Source: Stratiolaelaps scimitus (Eukaryota > Arthropoda > Arachnida > Mesostigmata > Laelapidae). From it: 64,000 nucleotides of DNA. Shown piece after piece: positions 49,661 through 61,509 of the stretch (position 1 is the first letter of the stretch; the number at the start of each line of letters is the position of its first letter). The notes beneath the pieces were generated by a model that was not told the DNA's origin, ran no database searches, and saw nothing but the letters and a program-made list of their open reading frames with translations. A program made the translations under genes and the position numbers. The stretch covers positions 2,512,001 through 2,576,000 of the forward strand of contig JABWDB010000005.1 of NCBI GenBank assembly GCA_019614645.1, in the 5' to 3' direction.

Positions 49661-50768
49661 AACTTAAGCATGGTGAAATTGCAGTTCCTTTAATAAACTA
49701 ATATATTTAAACCTCTATCTAAGTTCCTGCGTAGGGCATCTTCGGCGTTTGTGTTGATCGTATATATGTGATCTGAAAGTTGCTGAATACGGGTCGAATC
49801 ATACCTGTGACGTCGGCACATTTCCTGAACATTTACATGAAATCAAAAATGAATTCACGTACAAGTCAAGACGAATGTATGCATAGTCAAAATGCAGCCA
49901 CCTAATCTAACTTTATAGCGTTGCCTTTCCTCGTTGCGGCAGAATAGACTCGAGATCATGTTTCTCATTAAAATATTGTAAAGCATCCACTTCATGGAGT
50001 AACAACTTCACTCCTGCTCGACTTCATTCCGCATACACACCGGGTGACGGCAACGGCTCTTTCTGGTACGTGACTTCATATCAAAGCTTCAGCGGACCTG
50101 AGAATATTCGTACACAGCTATGCGTTGTGCATTGCTCGTGGCTCACCTGTAACAGGCCACACTATGCCACACAGATGCGAGCCTGGCAGCATTCTCCGGC
50201 GGCCTCCATTCCGGAAAATATGTACATATATCCCGGTCCACATCACAGGCGTACCGGGTGAATTCTCCTCACCCGAGCCATCCAATACCAAGATGAACGG
50301 TGCTCACAGGTAGAACGAAAAAAAAAAAAAATCAAAAGGCGCATCACCTTCCGCCATGCGTCCCTCTGCCCAATACGACCCACCGAACCTGCTGCTAAAT
50401 GTGGGTCCCGCTTCTTGACTCTGCCGGCGATGATATTCTGCATGAGCACTACCGGCGAACGTCTATGTCCGCGCTCGTCGATGACAGCTTAATGCGTGAC
50501 CGCCCCGTGCGTAGGTCCACGAAACTTTGAAGAGAGTGTCAAAGCAGCACGTATCGCGCGAGGCGCGCGACCCGGCCCCTCTCGATGATCTCTGCGCGAT
50601 CCGCTGTTGATCTCCTGCTCGCTATCCCTCTAGCGATCAGCGCTTTTGGTGGCCATTGAGATAGCTGACCGGGGCAATGAGCCGTACCGGGAAACATCGC
50701 TGCACTATGCTTCCCAAAATAGTGGCCCTCCGCAGAGCGCTGCCGACCGCAGCGCAAACAAGTCATAC

Positions 50769-50784
50769 TACCACTACCACCACC

Positions 50785-50849
<65 letters not shown>

Positions 50850-50850
50850 G
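50769..50850. repeat. Compound (ACC)n-(ACT)n-(AAT)n microsatellite
   Basis: Three trinucleotide arrays that differ by single bases run into each other. On the plus strand this gives a false poly-Thr then poly-Asn frame. Confidence 0.95.
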
Positions 50851-51490
50851 AACAGCAATTAATAAACTAGCTGCTTATTCTTGATGAGCATCTGTTCTCT
50901 CGGCTAATATTGGACGTCGATAACGAGCCGAGCGTTCGTGTTTGGCGAGACCAGCTAGAAGCGCAATTGCGACCCGATGAGCGACTCGACGACAAATTGA
51001 TGTGGTCATTGTTCTATCGGCAAACGTGTAATCTATTTATAGTGCGGTTGTAGTTCGTTTTAGCTGGTTTTGAAGGCAGATCAAGAATCGATACAATGTG
51101 TCAAAGAAACATAGTTATTGGTCTGCCTGTGAAACTGAGGAGTTAACGTGAATGAAGAATGGGAAACGAGGGAACGCTGTCAGAGACCATATATATATGT
51201 ACTATCCATCGATCCGAGTAGGGCCACCAGACTACTGACCACCCGAATATTCGTCGTTAGCTTACGAGCAGTTACGCAGAGCGTAGTGTAAATTGAATGC
51301 AATCAGCTTTCCAGTCGACCGATTTGTGAACAAAGCTGATATCAGCATGACTTCCAATGGTGGCTATCGCATATGGCGTACATCCATAGCCGGGCTACGA
51401 CTTCAATTCCAAGCAGTGTCCGCCGTCAGGAGCTTCAACCATAGCTGAAAAAGTTCTTACCAAACGTTCAAAATTATATGCACCACACCA

Positions 51491-51726
51491 CTGACCCTCA
51501 GCTTTTCCCCTATCTGAGAAGCGTCAGCACTTAACCTTTATGAGGACCTGTCGGCGCCACCTCTGCTCATTGTCTCTACCTTATTCGTACCTGGCAGGAA
51601 TCATCGGATAAAGCAAAATGCTAAAGAACTCCAAAGATTCTCCAAAGCGTCTGACAGGATTTGACCCCAGTCCACACGTCCCTCCGGTCCAGCAGTCAGA
51701 GACTCTCACCACTAGATCACCACCAG
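51491..51726 (-). mobile_element. tRNA-derived SINE-like element, apparently near full length
   Basis: On the minus strand: an A-box region, GTGATCTAGTGGTGAGAGTC, then about 40 bases on a B box, GGGGTCAAATCCTG, then a unique body, then a tail, TCCTCATAAAGGTTAAG ... CAGATAGGGG ... AGCTGAGGGTCAG. The tail is shared with the truncated, target-duplication-flanked insertion at 31853-31928. Head, body and repeated tail fit a SINE of about 240 bases mobilised by a LINE. Confidence 0.65.
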
Positions 51727-52004
51727 TACAGACACCATAATCTCTACCCGGTGATAGCTTTAAAAACTTAAAACTAGAAAAATTAACTATTCTACCATTA
51801 ATTACTTTCGTTTACGTGCCTACCAGCGGACTGACACAGTTGCTAGCCCATAGAAATCTCCAATGCTTCCCTCAACTCTCTCTCTCTCTATATTTACCCT
51901 GCGTACAATCACTGAGGCGAAGTGCGGCGTCTCCCTTGACATGGCTAATTTCATTAGGGGTATTATCAATTTTAACTGCTTGTTTTTTTTTCTAAACTTT
52001 TCAG

Positions 52005-52089
52005 CGACGGTGAAACAATGTGCGAAACCACAATCGTTCTACCACGGCCAAAGCGGCGATCGCCCGTTGAGAAACCACTCGTTGAAAAG
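52005..52089 (+). CDS. Probable exon of the EF-hand gene
   Basis: An excellent acceptor (long T tract, then CTAAACTTTTCAG) precedes this exon; it ends at GAAAAG|GTACAG in phase 0, matching the next exon at 54612. It contains ATG at 52018, encoding MCETTIVLPRPKRRSPVEKP and onward, a basic, Pro-rich segment. Translation starting here would give a 214-residue protein, close to the usual size of E63-1 proteins (about 190-200). Alternatively it is internal to the longer 275-residue model starting at 46476. Confidence 0.5.
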
Positions 52090-52510
52090 GTACAGAGAAG
52101 GTACACGCATGGGCAAACGTATTGTTACAGTGAGCCTGGTATTATATAGGTATAGCTATGCATAACGCGATTTGCATTATTGATTCTGCCAGTAACTCAA
52201 TTAAAGTTAATTAGCTAAGACTTCTTGAATACTGGGAGCATTGCGCTACAGCATAGCTGGCCTGATATGTTCCGTTTTCTTGAAGGCGTTTACATTGAGC
52301 CAAGATCAAACGGTTTCCGAGCACCATCAAAAAACTATGTACATATGGATTGTTCTCGTGGATCCCATCGAGGCCGGTGGCCTGTCGCTTCATTCGGGTA
52401 CGCTTTGCAATCGGAGGAGACGGACGTAGATGCACGGGCTCGATCACCGCCGTTGCACATTTGCATTTTCAAGGGGTTGTCCATCTTATGAGTCAATACC
52501 GAAAGCAATT

Positions 52511-52552
52511 GTTCCGTGGACGTTGAACGTTGGCTGTGAGCCAGCCCGGAAA
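52511..52552 (+). repeat. Dispersed 40-bp repeat, copy 2
   Basis: CCGTGGACGTTGAACGTTGG followed by CTGTGAGCCAGCCCGG, matching the copies at 31.2 and 55.5 kb with a few substitutions. Confidence 0.65.
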
Positions 52553-54611
52553 AGTGTGTGGATACGAAAAGCGCTGCAGCCGTCTGCCATACGAAAGAGA
52601 AAAAATATAATTCGCCCAGTGTTAATACACATCGCGCTGATGCACATCGACATACCGAGAGTATTTGGACTTCTATTCGCTCAAAAATGCTTTCAATGTT
52701 ACTGGCGTAATTAATTTTAGTAAAATAAGATCGCGTACGTTACGTATTGTAATATGTAACGTTAATGTTATAACTCACTATATTTCATCTCCCAGTAAAA
52801 GAGGATTTTTTAGGTGCTCAACAAATTATTTTTGTTTGAAAAGCTTGTTGTTGTTGTTGTTGCATCATATTCATCACACGGCGTTCAAATCACATTTCTA
52901 CACTCCTAATAAATAGCAACAAGATCTCAATTATGTTACATATTCGCCTGCATGTCACCGATCTAAGCATCTTGCTCCTTATAAAAAAAATTATCTCGTC
53001 GAGAATTTCTTCATTGAAATCACTTTCACCAGTATTACCGCTCTTTTCCCAGCTGTAAACGTTCGTCACAGCTTACCGCACATGTTTGACCCCACGGCAT
53101 TAAGGGCGAAATATTTATTATAGGCATTACGTGTGGAGTCAGCCTCCGGTTGCAATGCGTACACGAATGATCCACCTGGCCACCGTGATCAACAGGTGTT
53201 GCCTCTGCTGGTCCGTAGACCACCCGGATGTTGACTAGTGAGTCCGTGGGCCGAATTTTATACAAATCATACAATGCTCAGAGTGTTTTTTCGAATTCGA
53301 ACGAAAAACATCTGGTCCACTAGATACTACTTCTTGAATCGCCCGCACTAGCGTTCTAGGCCCAGCACCGCATATGGTTCCGCGACAAGGAACACCCATA
53401 TTACGCCTTTACCACCTCTATCCGTCAGAACGGAATCCCATAGCATGTGGTTAAGCCGATCATTATAAAAAATTGCTCTACGAGACGTTGTTCCTTCTCC
53501 ACCCGTAGGAGGCACGTGTCATCTGTAGATTTTACTTGCCAGGTGCTTGATGCTGAGCCTTCTCGAGCCTTCGACCGTTTCAATATACAGTATTCTACAA
53601 AGATAAAGTGAACTCTAAACAACATCCCACTGCTTTTTCATATAGGATCCGACATTAGGACCAGGCTTACCACAGAATATAATCCTATCAAGTTATGATC
53701 AATCTAGGCACAATGGCCCAAGCATTATGCTTCGGATATTCTTTCTCATTGCAGAGCGGGGCGGGGTGTCGTCTGTATTACAACCAGCCTCAAACGCGTG
53801 ACCCCTGCTCCCTTCCGGCGTAAGCCCTTCAAACCAGAAATTGCGTTCCTTGCTCTAAGCGCACTACGTAGTAGATATCGAAGCCCAATGTATTCGAGAC
53901 TATTATGTAACTGATTACGATGTAGGTGAACATTACGTAGCAATATGTACATTGAATGCTTAGCTCACTAAAGGGATGACGCCATTGATATCAAAACGGG
54001 GACCTCCCTGCAAATGCGTTCTGGATTTCGCCAAGCAAATGCCAACCAATGGCATTGGTCTACAGCTATCATCTGGTGCTGGTGACTGCCTTTGGATGAA
54101 AATAAAGAAACTCCACAATCTGCCTGAGTCGATTGGCTGCGGCTAAAATCTGCTTCATGTGAATCCACCTGCAACCACAGTGTTGTCTGATAGTGCCTGA
54201 TAGTGAGACTCCAGTCAGCTTCTTTCAGTTGCGCAACTGCGACGCACAGCTCTTCGCTGCGCAGACCGACCCATGTCCTCGAACAGAGTTTTCCGAAACG
54301 CCGGTGCCAATGGACATCAACGTGCAATTCATAAGTCACGACACTTCCTGTCAAGTGGATGACAGGGTATCGGTAAAACATTTCTTACTCTTAACGACAT
54401 AAAGGAAGTTGGTGGACACCCGAGGAATTGTCTCGAGTGTCGCGGACACACGGAACGGCGCGCAGTGTGTATTATACACGTATTGAATAGAATAGAATAA
54501 TTCTTTGCTTCTGTGATGGGAACTGAGTTAAACCACGGATTTAAGGGTGGGTCAATCCGCATGTAAGCGTCAGTTATAATGGAATTATGCATACGAACTC
54601 TTTCGTTGCAG

Positions 54612-57600
54612 GTATGCTTAACAATTCGTCAGCCGGATGACGATGAAGATCTCACACCGTCAGGTGCATCGTCCACATCGGGGAAGTCGTCAAAGGGCAA
54701 GGACAAAGAGAAACCGGAGACGACAGGTCGCTTGCAAAGACTCAAAGGTGATTGACACGATTGGTATATCTGTGATTATTATTAATAGTTATCACATTAA
54801 TCACACGTAGGCTATGTACCTATGTTTAGACCAAAGTTTAAAGATGTGCATGTATTTTTTCTTGGACTCTGTGTACTTACACGGACAATGCAATGTCTCC
54901 ATTATAGAATAGGAATAACTCTTTCGTGAGCTTAACGGGTATATGCTTGACCGCAGACTAAGTCGCACATCTTAAAATTACTTAGACCAATTACTTAGAT
55001 CTATAGTTGTCGTTATTAAATCGATTGTACCAGCCAACTAGATAATATAGTAAGGTAGCAGAGAATACCCCGATTAATGTTATGTAACTCAGGCAAACTA
55101 ATGAAGTGAATTTTGATTAATTAACGGTTAATGGAGCAAAATGCATTCTGCATCCATCCCATTACAAAGTTATTCATCTTATTGGAAAATGATGCGCGTT
55201 TTACCATGTTGCCCGACAGGATAATACCCACGTTGCCACCTTCTAGATAACAATGCTTGGAGGGGACGGACAGATTCCTGACAAAAAAGTAGAAGCACAA
55301 CGTTAATCAACCTTTGTTTCCCTAATGTTTTCTTGCCATTAAGGTCACCACATTTCGATAATCCAACTGTCCGTTATATTCACAGTCAGCAGGATGATGC
55401 CAATGCAATCGTTATCAATGTAGAAAATCTTGAATCAAAATGTACAGCGTGACATTTTGTAATTCCTATCCAACCTAAAAAGGTTTTCGGGCTGACTCTC
55501 AGCCAACATTTAACGTCCACGGTACTGCTCGAATCCAATTCCAATCCAACCTGAACGTTCGGAACCTCGCCTTTACATTGGCGTGTTTCCCGTGGCAACA
55601 CCAACGGAAACAATATCGAATCTAAAAGGGAGCGTGCTGGGCAGGCCAGATAACGATCATCGTTATCAGGAGACCGTTCGAGAGATCGACCGAGAGAAAG
55701 ACACGCTTTTGGTGTACAAACACGACGAAGACTTGGCCGTACCCCTGCCAATGCCGTAAATAGAACAACGTCACCCTGTCCAGCAATTTCCACTGCTATT
55801 GGCCTCAACGAAATTTACAAACAAAACAAACTTCCTTCCGCCCAATGTTTCTGCAGGGTTACAGGGATCTAGAGCTGAGTCAATTATATTCGGTGCGGTT
55901 GTCGTTTGATATTCGCGTTCGTGTTGATGATGTTATCGTCGTGGTTATCCTGTCGCCGCCTTTATGGCATCGCTCGCCTCGTGCGACATGGACCGTGTGG
56001 GTGACTTTTGTAAGTCTACTCTGCCCGAAGATTTGAGAGTTAAGGGACGCTGTGTAAAGGGCGGCCGCGTTAAGCTCCACGATTCGAAATCTGATAAAGC
56101 GTGCCAACTGTGCCATTGGCAGGCGGCGGCTCACCAGGCTTTCACGGGCATTATTAGGCACACAGTTTCGGACAGGTGAATACAATACAGCTTGAAGACA
56201 AAGAGATGTTTTCGCCTGTATATCGACCATTCGCCAACGACATCCATTGGACGATAATAGCGGTAATAGGCGGTGTTTCAGTTGGAAAGCGTTGCACGAG
56301 TATACCTCCCCGCCCGGTTGCGTTCACTCGGCAAAAGGCTAGTGTCCCGCGCAGCACAACAAATCGCAGCATCCGAATCGGTCGAGTTGAGGACGGTCAC
56401 CGACTATACCGTTTTTCTCTCGCGGCGTCCTGTTATCGCTAGGGACTCGATCGAGCACTGTTCGTGAATTCGTTCACACGTGTCCGCAAGACATTGTCAG
56501 CTTCGGCATGTAGTGCTCTATTGCGAGACAGCTGCTTGCACGGTTGTATCAATCCACCACAGGTTGGATTATCGGCGATCACGACTGTGAGAATTGCCAC
56601 AACAAGCCGCCTCCACCACCCCGCTCGCTATTTCATTTTGCCACAAGCATAACCGTCTCGATTTCGCCTATCTGCTTGGGGTGTCAGCGTAGCTGCCAGC
56701 GAACACCACAGGATTCACTCGACGGCCGCGCACGTTCGAGGGTCTCTCGTTGGATTTTTCCCTCAATCTCTTCCTCTCCCCGTTCCTTTCCTCTATCCGC
56801 GTCATTCCTAGACGCCGAACTCTCGTACACAAAAACGACAAGACCAAAGGCACACTGTAGCTGTGGACGAGAATGCCAGTGTGCTATCAAGTGTGTTATC
56901 AACGTGATACGTTTGCTCCGAGGCAAGACGGGCCTCCTGGCAATTGCGAACGGCCAAGTGCGGCGAGTGATGTGGGCCACGCTTGGTGTAGCGGCGCCAC
57001 TACTGAGCAGTGACAATGGTTAGGCGCAGTGAAAGTGATTGGCCGGCGTCCCGAATCGTCCATTCACCGTGATCTCACATCGATCGCTGGCCGCCACCCG
57101 ACGGAAGGGTATCAGTAGAGACAACGAAACACCCGAACCTCGATGCGATTTCGACTGCGGCGGCAGTGGCCAACTATCGAAACTCGCAGTTTGCAGTGGT
57201 GGCTTTCGTAGTCAGCTGCGTGTGATTCGGAATGGGCGGGATTCCTCGTTGACATCCAGCTCAAGCGTCCCGTCGACTCCTCGGCGACGTGTGACGGTCT
57301 CGCGGGCGAGCTGTAAATCAGTGCCAAAGAATTGGTACAACCTCCTGCTACCTCTGTTTCTTCTTCTTCTTCAAATTTTCCTGCATATCTGTGTTATTGC
57401 AATATCAACTATACCGTTATTATGTTGTACGCCGACACGCGAGCGGAGAGCTACCATCCCTGGATTAGCTGACATCAGTAGTAACTCGTCATGGGTGCCC
57501 TGGTGAGCAGTTCCGGCCGCTTTCCACGTCGCAGAAGTCTTGGGCTCAAGCAAAGGCAAGGTCAGTGTGCGGCCATCACTGACATGGCACATGAACACAG

Positions 57601-58424
57601 ACAGAGTGAAAGGCGATCTTTAATACTCAAGGGTAGCCGCGGGGGTTGGCGCCCGTCGACAGCGGCACGGGGCCTGCATCGGCTAATGCAAATAGATTGC
57701 TAGGGTTCACCTCTTCGAGGATATTGACACTGCTGTACGATTCTGTCATCACACGATCGTTAACGAGGCCAGCAGAATACAAATGTAGAGCAATTGTTCA
57801 GAGGATTTAAATAAATATGCTCGCAGACGTGTCATTCATTCATGGTTGTGATGGATGTATCTTACTCGAGTAGTATATTATTGTGCTCGTGGACGGGCAG
57901 CAGAAACGCAGTTCTAGCTTCTGTCGTTCGATAATCGACGAAGACGAACGACAAAGAATTGTTCATTGTTCCGAAGACTTCCAGCGTGTGCACTGGACAC
58001 TGTAGTGCCAGATGCTACAGTTGCGTAAACTGCAGTCACCAGGCCGGAGAAACTCAGCACCCTTTGAATAGATCGATATAGCCGCTGGTCCTCATCGTAC
58101 AAGCGATTTCTAATTGTCCTGCTTACCTGAAGGGATGTTTGGATTGTACAGACGACCATTTATGGCCACATATTGTAGAGTGACATTTTGCTCAGGTAAT
58201 GCGAATAAAATTGACAACATTTTGCTCGAGGAGTGGAAGACTACGGTCGGTCAGCAACAACATTACCCGACGTGCTCTGTTTTCTGGCGTCTCAGCAGCT
58301 CGATCATGCGCCACTGCGGTTAGGCCGGCACTTTTCGTTTTGAAAACAAAACCCCCAGTTAAATTTTGTCGAACATACTTTGAACACGTTTTTCTAATTA
58401 TTGTAAGAAAGTGTATATTATATA

Positions 58425-58478
<54 letters not shown>

Positions 58479-61400
58479 AAATGGTCCGCTTGAGTCGTCA
58501 CAGCCATTACGGACAGCCAAAAGCAGCAGCCAATACACCATCCGATTCTTACGAATCCTGCACCCAGTGAGAGTGCAATGGAATCGTGTGTGTTTTTGTG
58601 TTAGAATACATTTTTGAGTATGGTCCAAAGCCACCACCATCACTCGAACCGAGTCGGATATTTCATTGAGATATGTTTGAACGTGTCAAAGTGACCAGTG
58701 TCTGTAGGTATACCTACTGAAGTGACTAGGCGTTAGGGCTGCACAAAAGCCTGAATCCTCGAATTCGCCGACTCGACCTTACCGTATGTTCCCCCGCCTA
58801 CAATCGGAACTTATGCCTACATAATAACGTAGGATCCAGAGGAAAAAGAAAACACCGCCGTTAATAGCTATAGCGAACTTGCGAAGTCTTCGAATTTTGA
58901 GGGATTCTGTGCCTTCGTGAACGCTTAAGATGTCGAAATATCGGGCCTTTTCAAGGGTAGATTCAAACCCCAACCGGGAGCCGTGGGCTCAGCTTGTATC
59001 AACTGATAATCTTCACACAGTCTGCCACCTTTCACAAATCGAGTGTGAGCTTATAGCATGCTTGAGAGGTGATCTCCTGAAAAGGGCCTTGCTGCAGCCG
59101 AAGTCCATCGACGCATAACGAATCGATCAGATATATATATATATATATTGCCGGCTTGTTAACCGACTCAAGTCTGTTTGTAATAATAGCGACAACACAC
59201 AACCCAAAACGGTAACGCCTTGTAAAAGTCAAGACAATGCCCGCGTAATCTTGTCGAACTAAGTAACATGTGTTCCACATTTGTGGCAATGAGGCAGTTG
59301 GGTAACTTCAAGATCCACCTTTTGATACGAGCTGTAACAGGTCGCTTTGATAACAATAATCGGGCACTTACTCACCAGAGGCAATATAGAAACTAGACTA
59401 GATGGACACTCCAGACATGACTCGGACTTCCCTTTGAACACAAAGCATACTGTAGGATGAGCCTATAATAATAATACTGTGAATTCTCGGATAGTTCTTT
59501 ATAGAAAGGGATCAGGTACGGTTGGCTAGTTGACGTTGACTGTTAGTCTTGAAGAGTTACCTTAAGGTCGTCAGTGTTTATGGACATAGAAAAGTCAGCA
59601 ATGAATGACCTCTTGTTAAAATAACAAGCCATCGCTGCTCGCTGATTCGGACCCAGCAATGCGACGCGTACATACAAACATACACACTTACTGTCAAATA
59701 AAGGAGGTTCACTTTAACGTATACAGAACGTGGTCGACATGGCAAATGCAAGAGATCGCTAAATACATCTCCGGTTTTATCTTCCAGAGCTGCACACCGC
59801 GTTCAGCATGCTGGACGCAAATCATGACGGCCGAATCTCGCTGGAAGAATTGCAGGACATGCTATGCAGAATGGGATTCGATATCCCGCGGGAGGCGCTT
59901 GACCTACTTTTGCAAGATAAGACGGCGTCACCTGCCGGCCAGGTAGCTGAATCCAATAAATTATTTGCACGTTCAACCACTAAACGATGCCCTATGTGCA
60001 GAGGACGGAACTGCATTTAAAACATCATTTAAATACAAACATAAGCAAATTAGCAATTCAATCAAATTCAAACATGTTAAGCTTCATTATTTCATAAAGG
60101 ACACAGCAAGTAGAAGCAACGGCTGATTCTAGGATTTCATTTTTGTCGAGTCATGATTCCACACTCGACGAATGTGTTAACACTTAGAATCATGCAATGC
60201 TCGACCCTTGTAGTGAATTCTATCGATTCCTTGTCCTTTGTCATGCCCTCGTCGCCCTCAGAACATCCAGAGAATATCGTAGGGATATTTTTAGGAGTAG
60301 AATCATCCATCAATTAGTGTGCCGTATATGTCAATTAGTGTATGTGATACCTTCAAGCGCTAACGAAGCGTCACCCACACGTGCGCTTTGCGAATACGTG
60401 CGCCTTGCGGATATGGAAAGAGATCAGAGTAATACTTCGGCAGCGAAAGAGGAATCCAGACGTGGACGACATGGTGTTCGTGCCCTGGTACAACGTATAT
60501 CACAATGAAATTGCTACGTAGAAGATTGTTGGTATGTTAGAGTAATCGATTTGCTGAACATTTATGTGTGAAACCAATGATCAGGTAAGCCTGAGCGAAT
60601 ATGAGTTTCTTCAATGGATCGATGATGTACTGTCAAAGGACGCAGCCCAGTCTGGAACCGAGGATCTCGATCAGGATATGATTGCCGCGTTCAAGGTACC
60701 ATTCGATTGTAGAACTCGCACGTAGAAAAACAGTAGATAGCTGTAAATCGAAGCGGGTCTTTCGAATGAGTATATCCGAGAGCACCCAGTGCTAGAAATT
60801 CGTCTCCTATTAATTTCCTTGACCTAGCTATTGATCCCGCTAATGAAGACAAGAAGCTTTCAACTTTTCGCACCATTGGACCCTATCATTATGTACAATA
60901 CAAGCTCTAAACGATCCCTGCGCTGTGTTTCTCGTCTGTCCACAAGATATTCGACCTCGACGGTGATGGGTTCATTACGCGCGCCGAGCTCCGGAGGGCA
61001 ATGGATACCATCGGGGAAAAGCTTACCGAGGATGAGCTTGATGAAATCCTTCGGCATACGGATGCCGACCAAGACGGACGTATTGATTACCAAGGTACGA
61101 ATGATGGCCGCCGTTCTCTGCGTATATTCTATCCAAATACAATCGATGCTCGGTATTCTCTTCTCTAATCACTGTCTGGCGTAAAATTGTCGCCCTTCAC
61201 GGTTGGAATAGACTGGCACTTTTATGTGTTATTACACTCGAGACGAGAAAGAACTGCTTTTACTTCAACGGAACGTATCTCCTCAGATCTTCGTTCTCTG
61301 TGTGGTGTCGAAACTACATCTATGTTGGTTGTCGTCGACAAGCGACAACCAATAACGACACTGAGCAAGTATAGAGATCCGGTAGAAATTGAATTGGGAA

Positions 61401-61509
61401 ACAATCTATTATAGTTTTTTTTTCCTTTCACAGCTAATCAAGAATCTCTGTTCTGCGATTCTCCATTGTTCCCTTTACTTTTCCAGAGTTTCTGGCAGCT
61501 CTGACGTAG
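54612..61509 (+). CDS. E63-1-like EF-hand calcium-binding protein (3' five exons)
   Basis: Exons 54612-54747, 59788-59942, 60585-60695, 60947-61094 and 61487-61509 chain in one frame with GT-AG borders and end at TAG. The first encodes an acidic, Ser/Lys-rich linker ([12 protein letters not shown]) ending RLQRLK; splicing over a 5-kb intron gives RLK+[16 protein letters not shown]. Four EF-hands follow: loop 1 [12 protein letters not shown], canonical; loop 2 [14 protein letters not shown], lengthened and probably not calcium-binding; loop 3 [12 protein letters not shown] and loop 4 [12 protein letters not shown], both canonical. The odd second hand followed by EFLQW, and a linker before a strongly calmodulin-like C-terminal half (DMIAAFKIFD), match the ecdysone-induced E63-1 family as I recall it. 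It should act as a cytosolic calcium sensor. The 5' end is unresolved (candidate exons at 46.5-52.1 kb). Confidence 0.85.
55490..55535 (-). repeat. Dispersed 40-bp repeat, copy 3
   Basis: On the minus strand CGAGCAGTACCGTGGACGTT then AAATGTTGGCTGAGAGTCAG then CCCGAA. It is nearly identical to the copy at 31205-31252, including the leading AGCAGTACC. Confidence 0.7.
55560..55748 (+). pseudogene. Possible coding relic inside the EF-hand gene intron
   Basis: An open frame in the plus direction reads [20 protein letters not shown], then [20 protein letters not shown], then [20 protein letters not shown], and stops after a Pro-rich end. Its composition is protein-like and charged, unlike the surrounding frames. 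There is no Met start and no clear acceptor, and it begins just after a dispersed repeat, so a retrocopied or transposed gene fragment is the best guess. Family not recognised. Confidence 0.3.
58416..58477. repeat. (TA)n microsatellite
   Basis: A long TA array within the EF-hand gene intron, with one TG interruption near its start. Confidence 0.95.

Larger units (their letters stand above)
47158..52004. other. Intron or intergenic region with SINE-like and simple repeats
   Basis: Most likely the first long intron of the EF-hand gene if either 5' model is right. Contents: a 35-bp tandem duplication (49119-49187), a tRNA-like SINE head (49590-49660), a compound trinucleotide repeat (50769-50850), a full-length-looking SINE (51491-51726, -) and a CT run near 51873-51890. 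No convincing coding exon is seen. Confidence 0.45.
54748..59787 (+). other. Long intron of the EF-hand gene
   Basis: The intron carries a copy of the dispersed 40-bp repeat (55490-55535, -), a possible coding relic (55560-55748, +), a CpG-rich stretch at about 55.9-57.7 kb that could be an internal promoter, and TA arrays at 58416-58477 and 59131-59149. In the CpG-rich part, ATGGGTGCCCTG|GTGAGC at 57491 looks like a start next to a donor, but its phase 0 does not fit the exon at 59788. Confidence 0.5.

Noticed and set aside
50677..50862. Poly-Thr then poly-Asn frame
   Set aside because: A direct product of the compound trinucleotide microsatellite.
56544..57023. 159-codon frame with Cys pairs in the EF-hand intron
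   Set aside because: Several overlapping frames are open because the region is GC-rich; the Cys spacing does not fit a known zinc-binding pattern.
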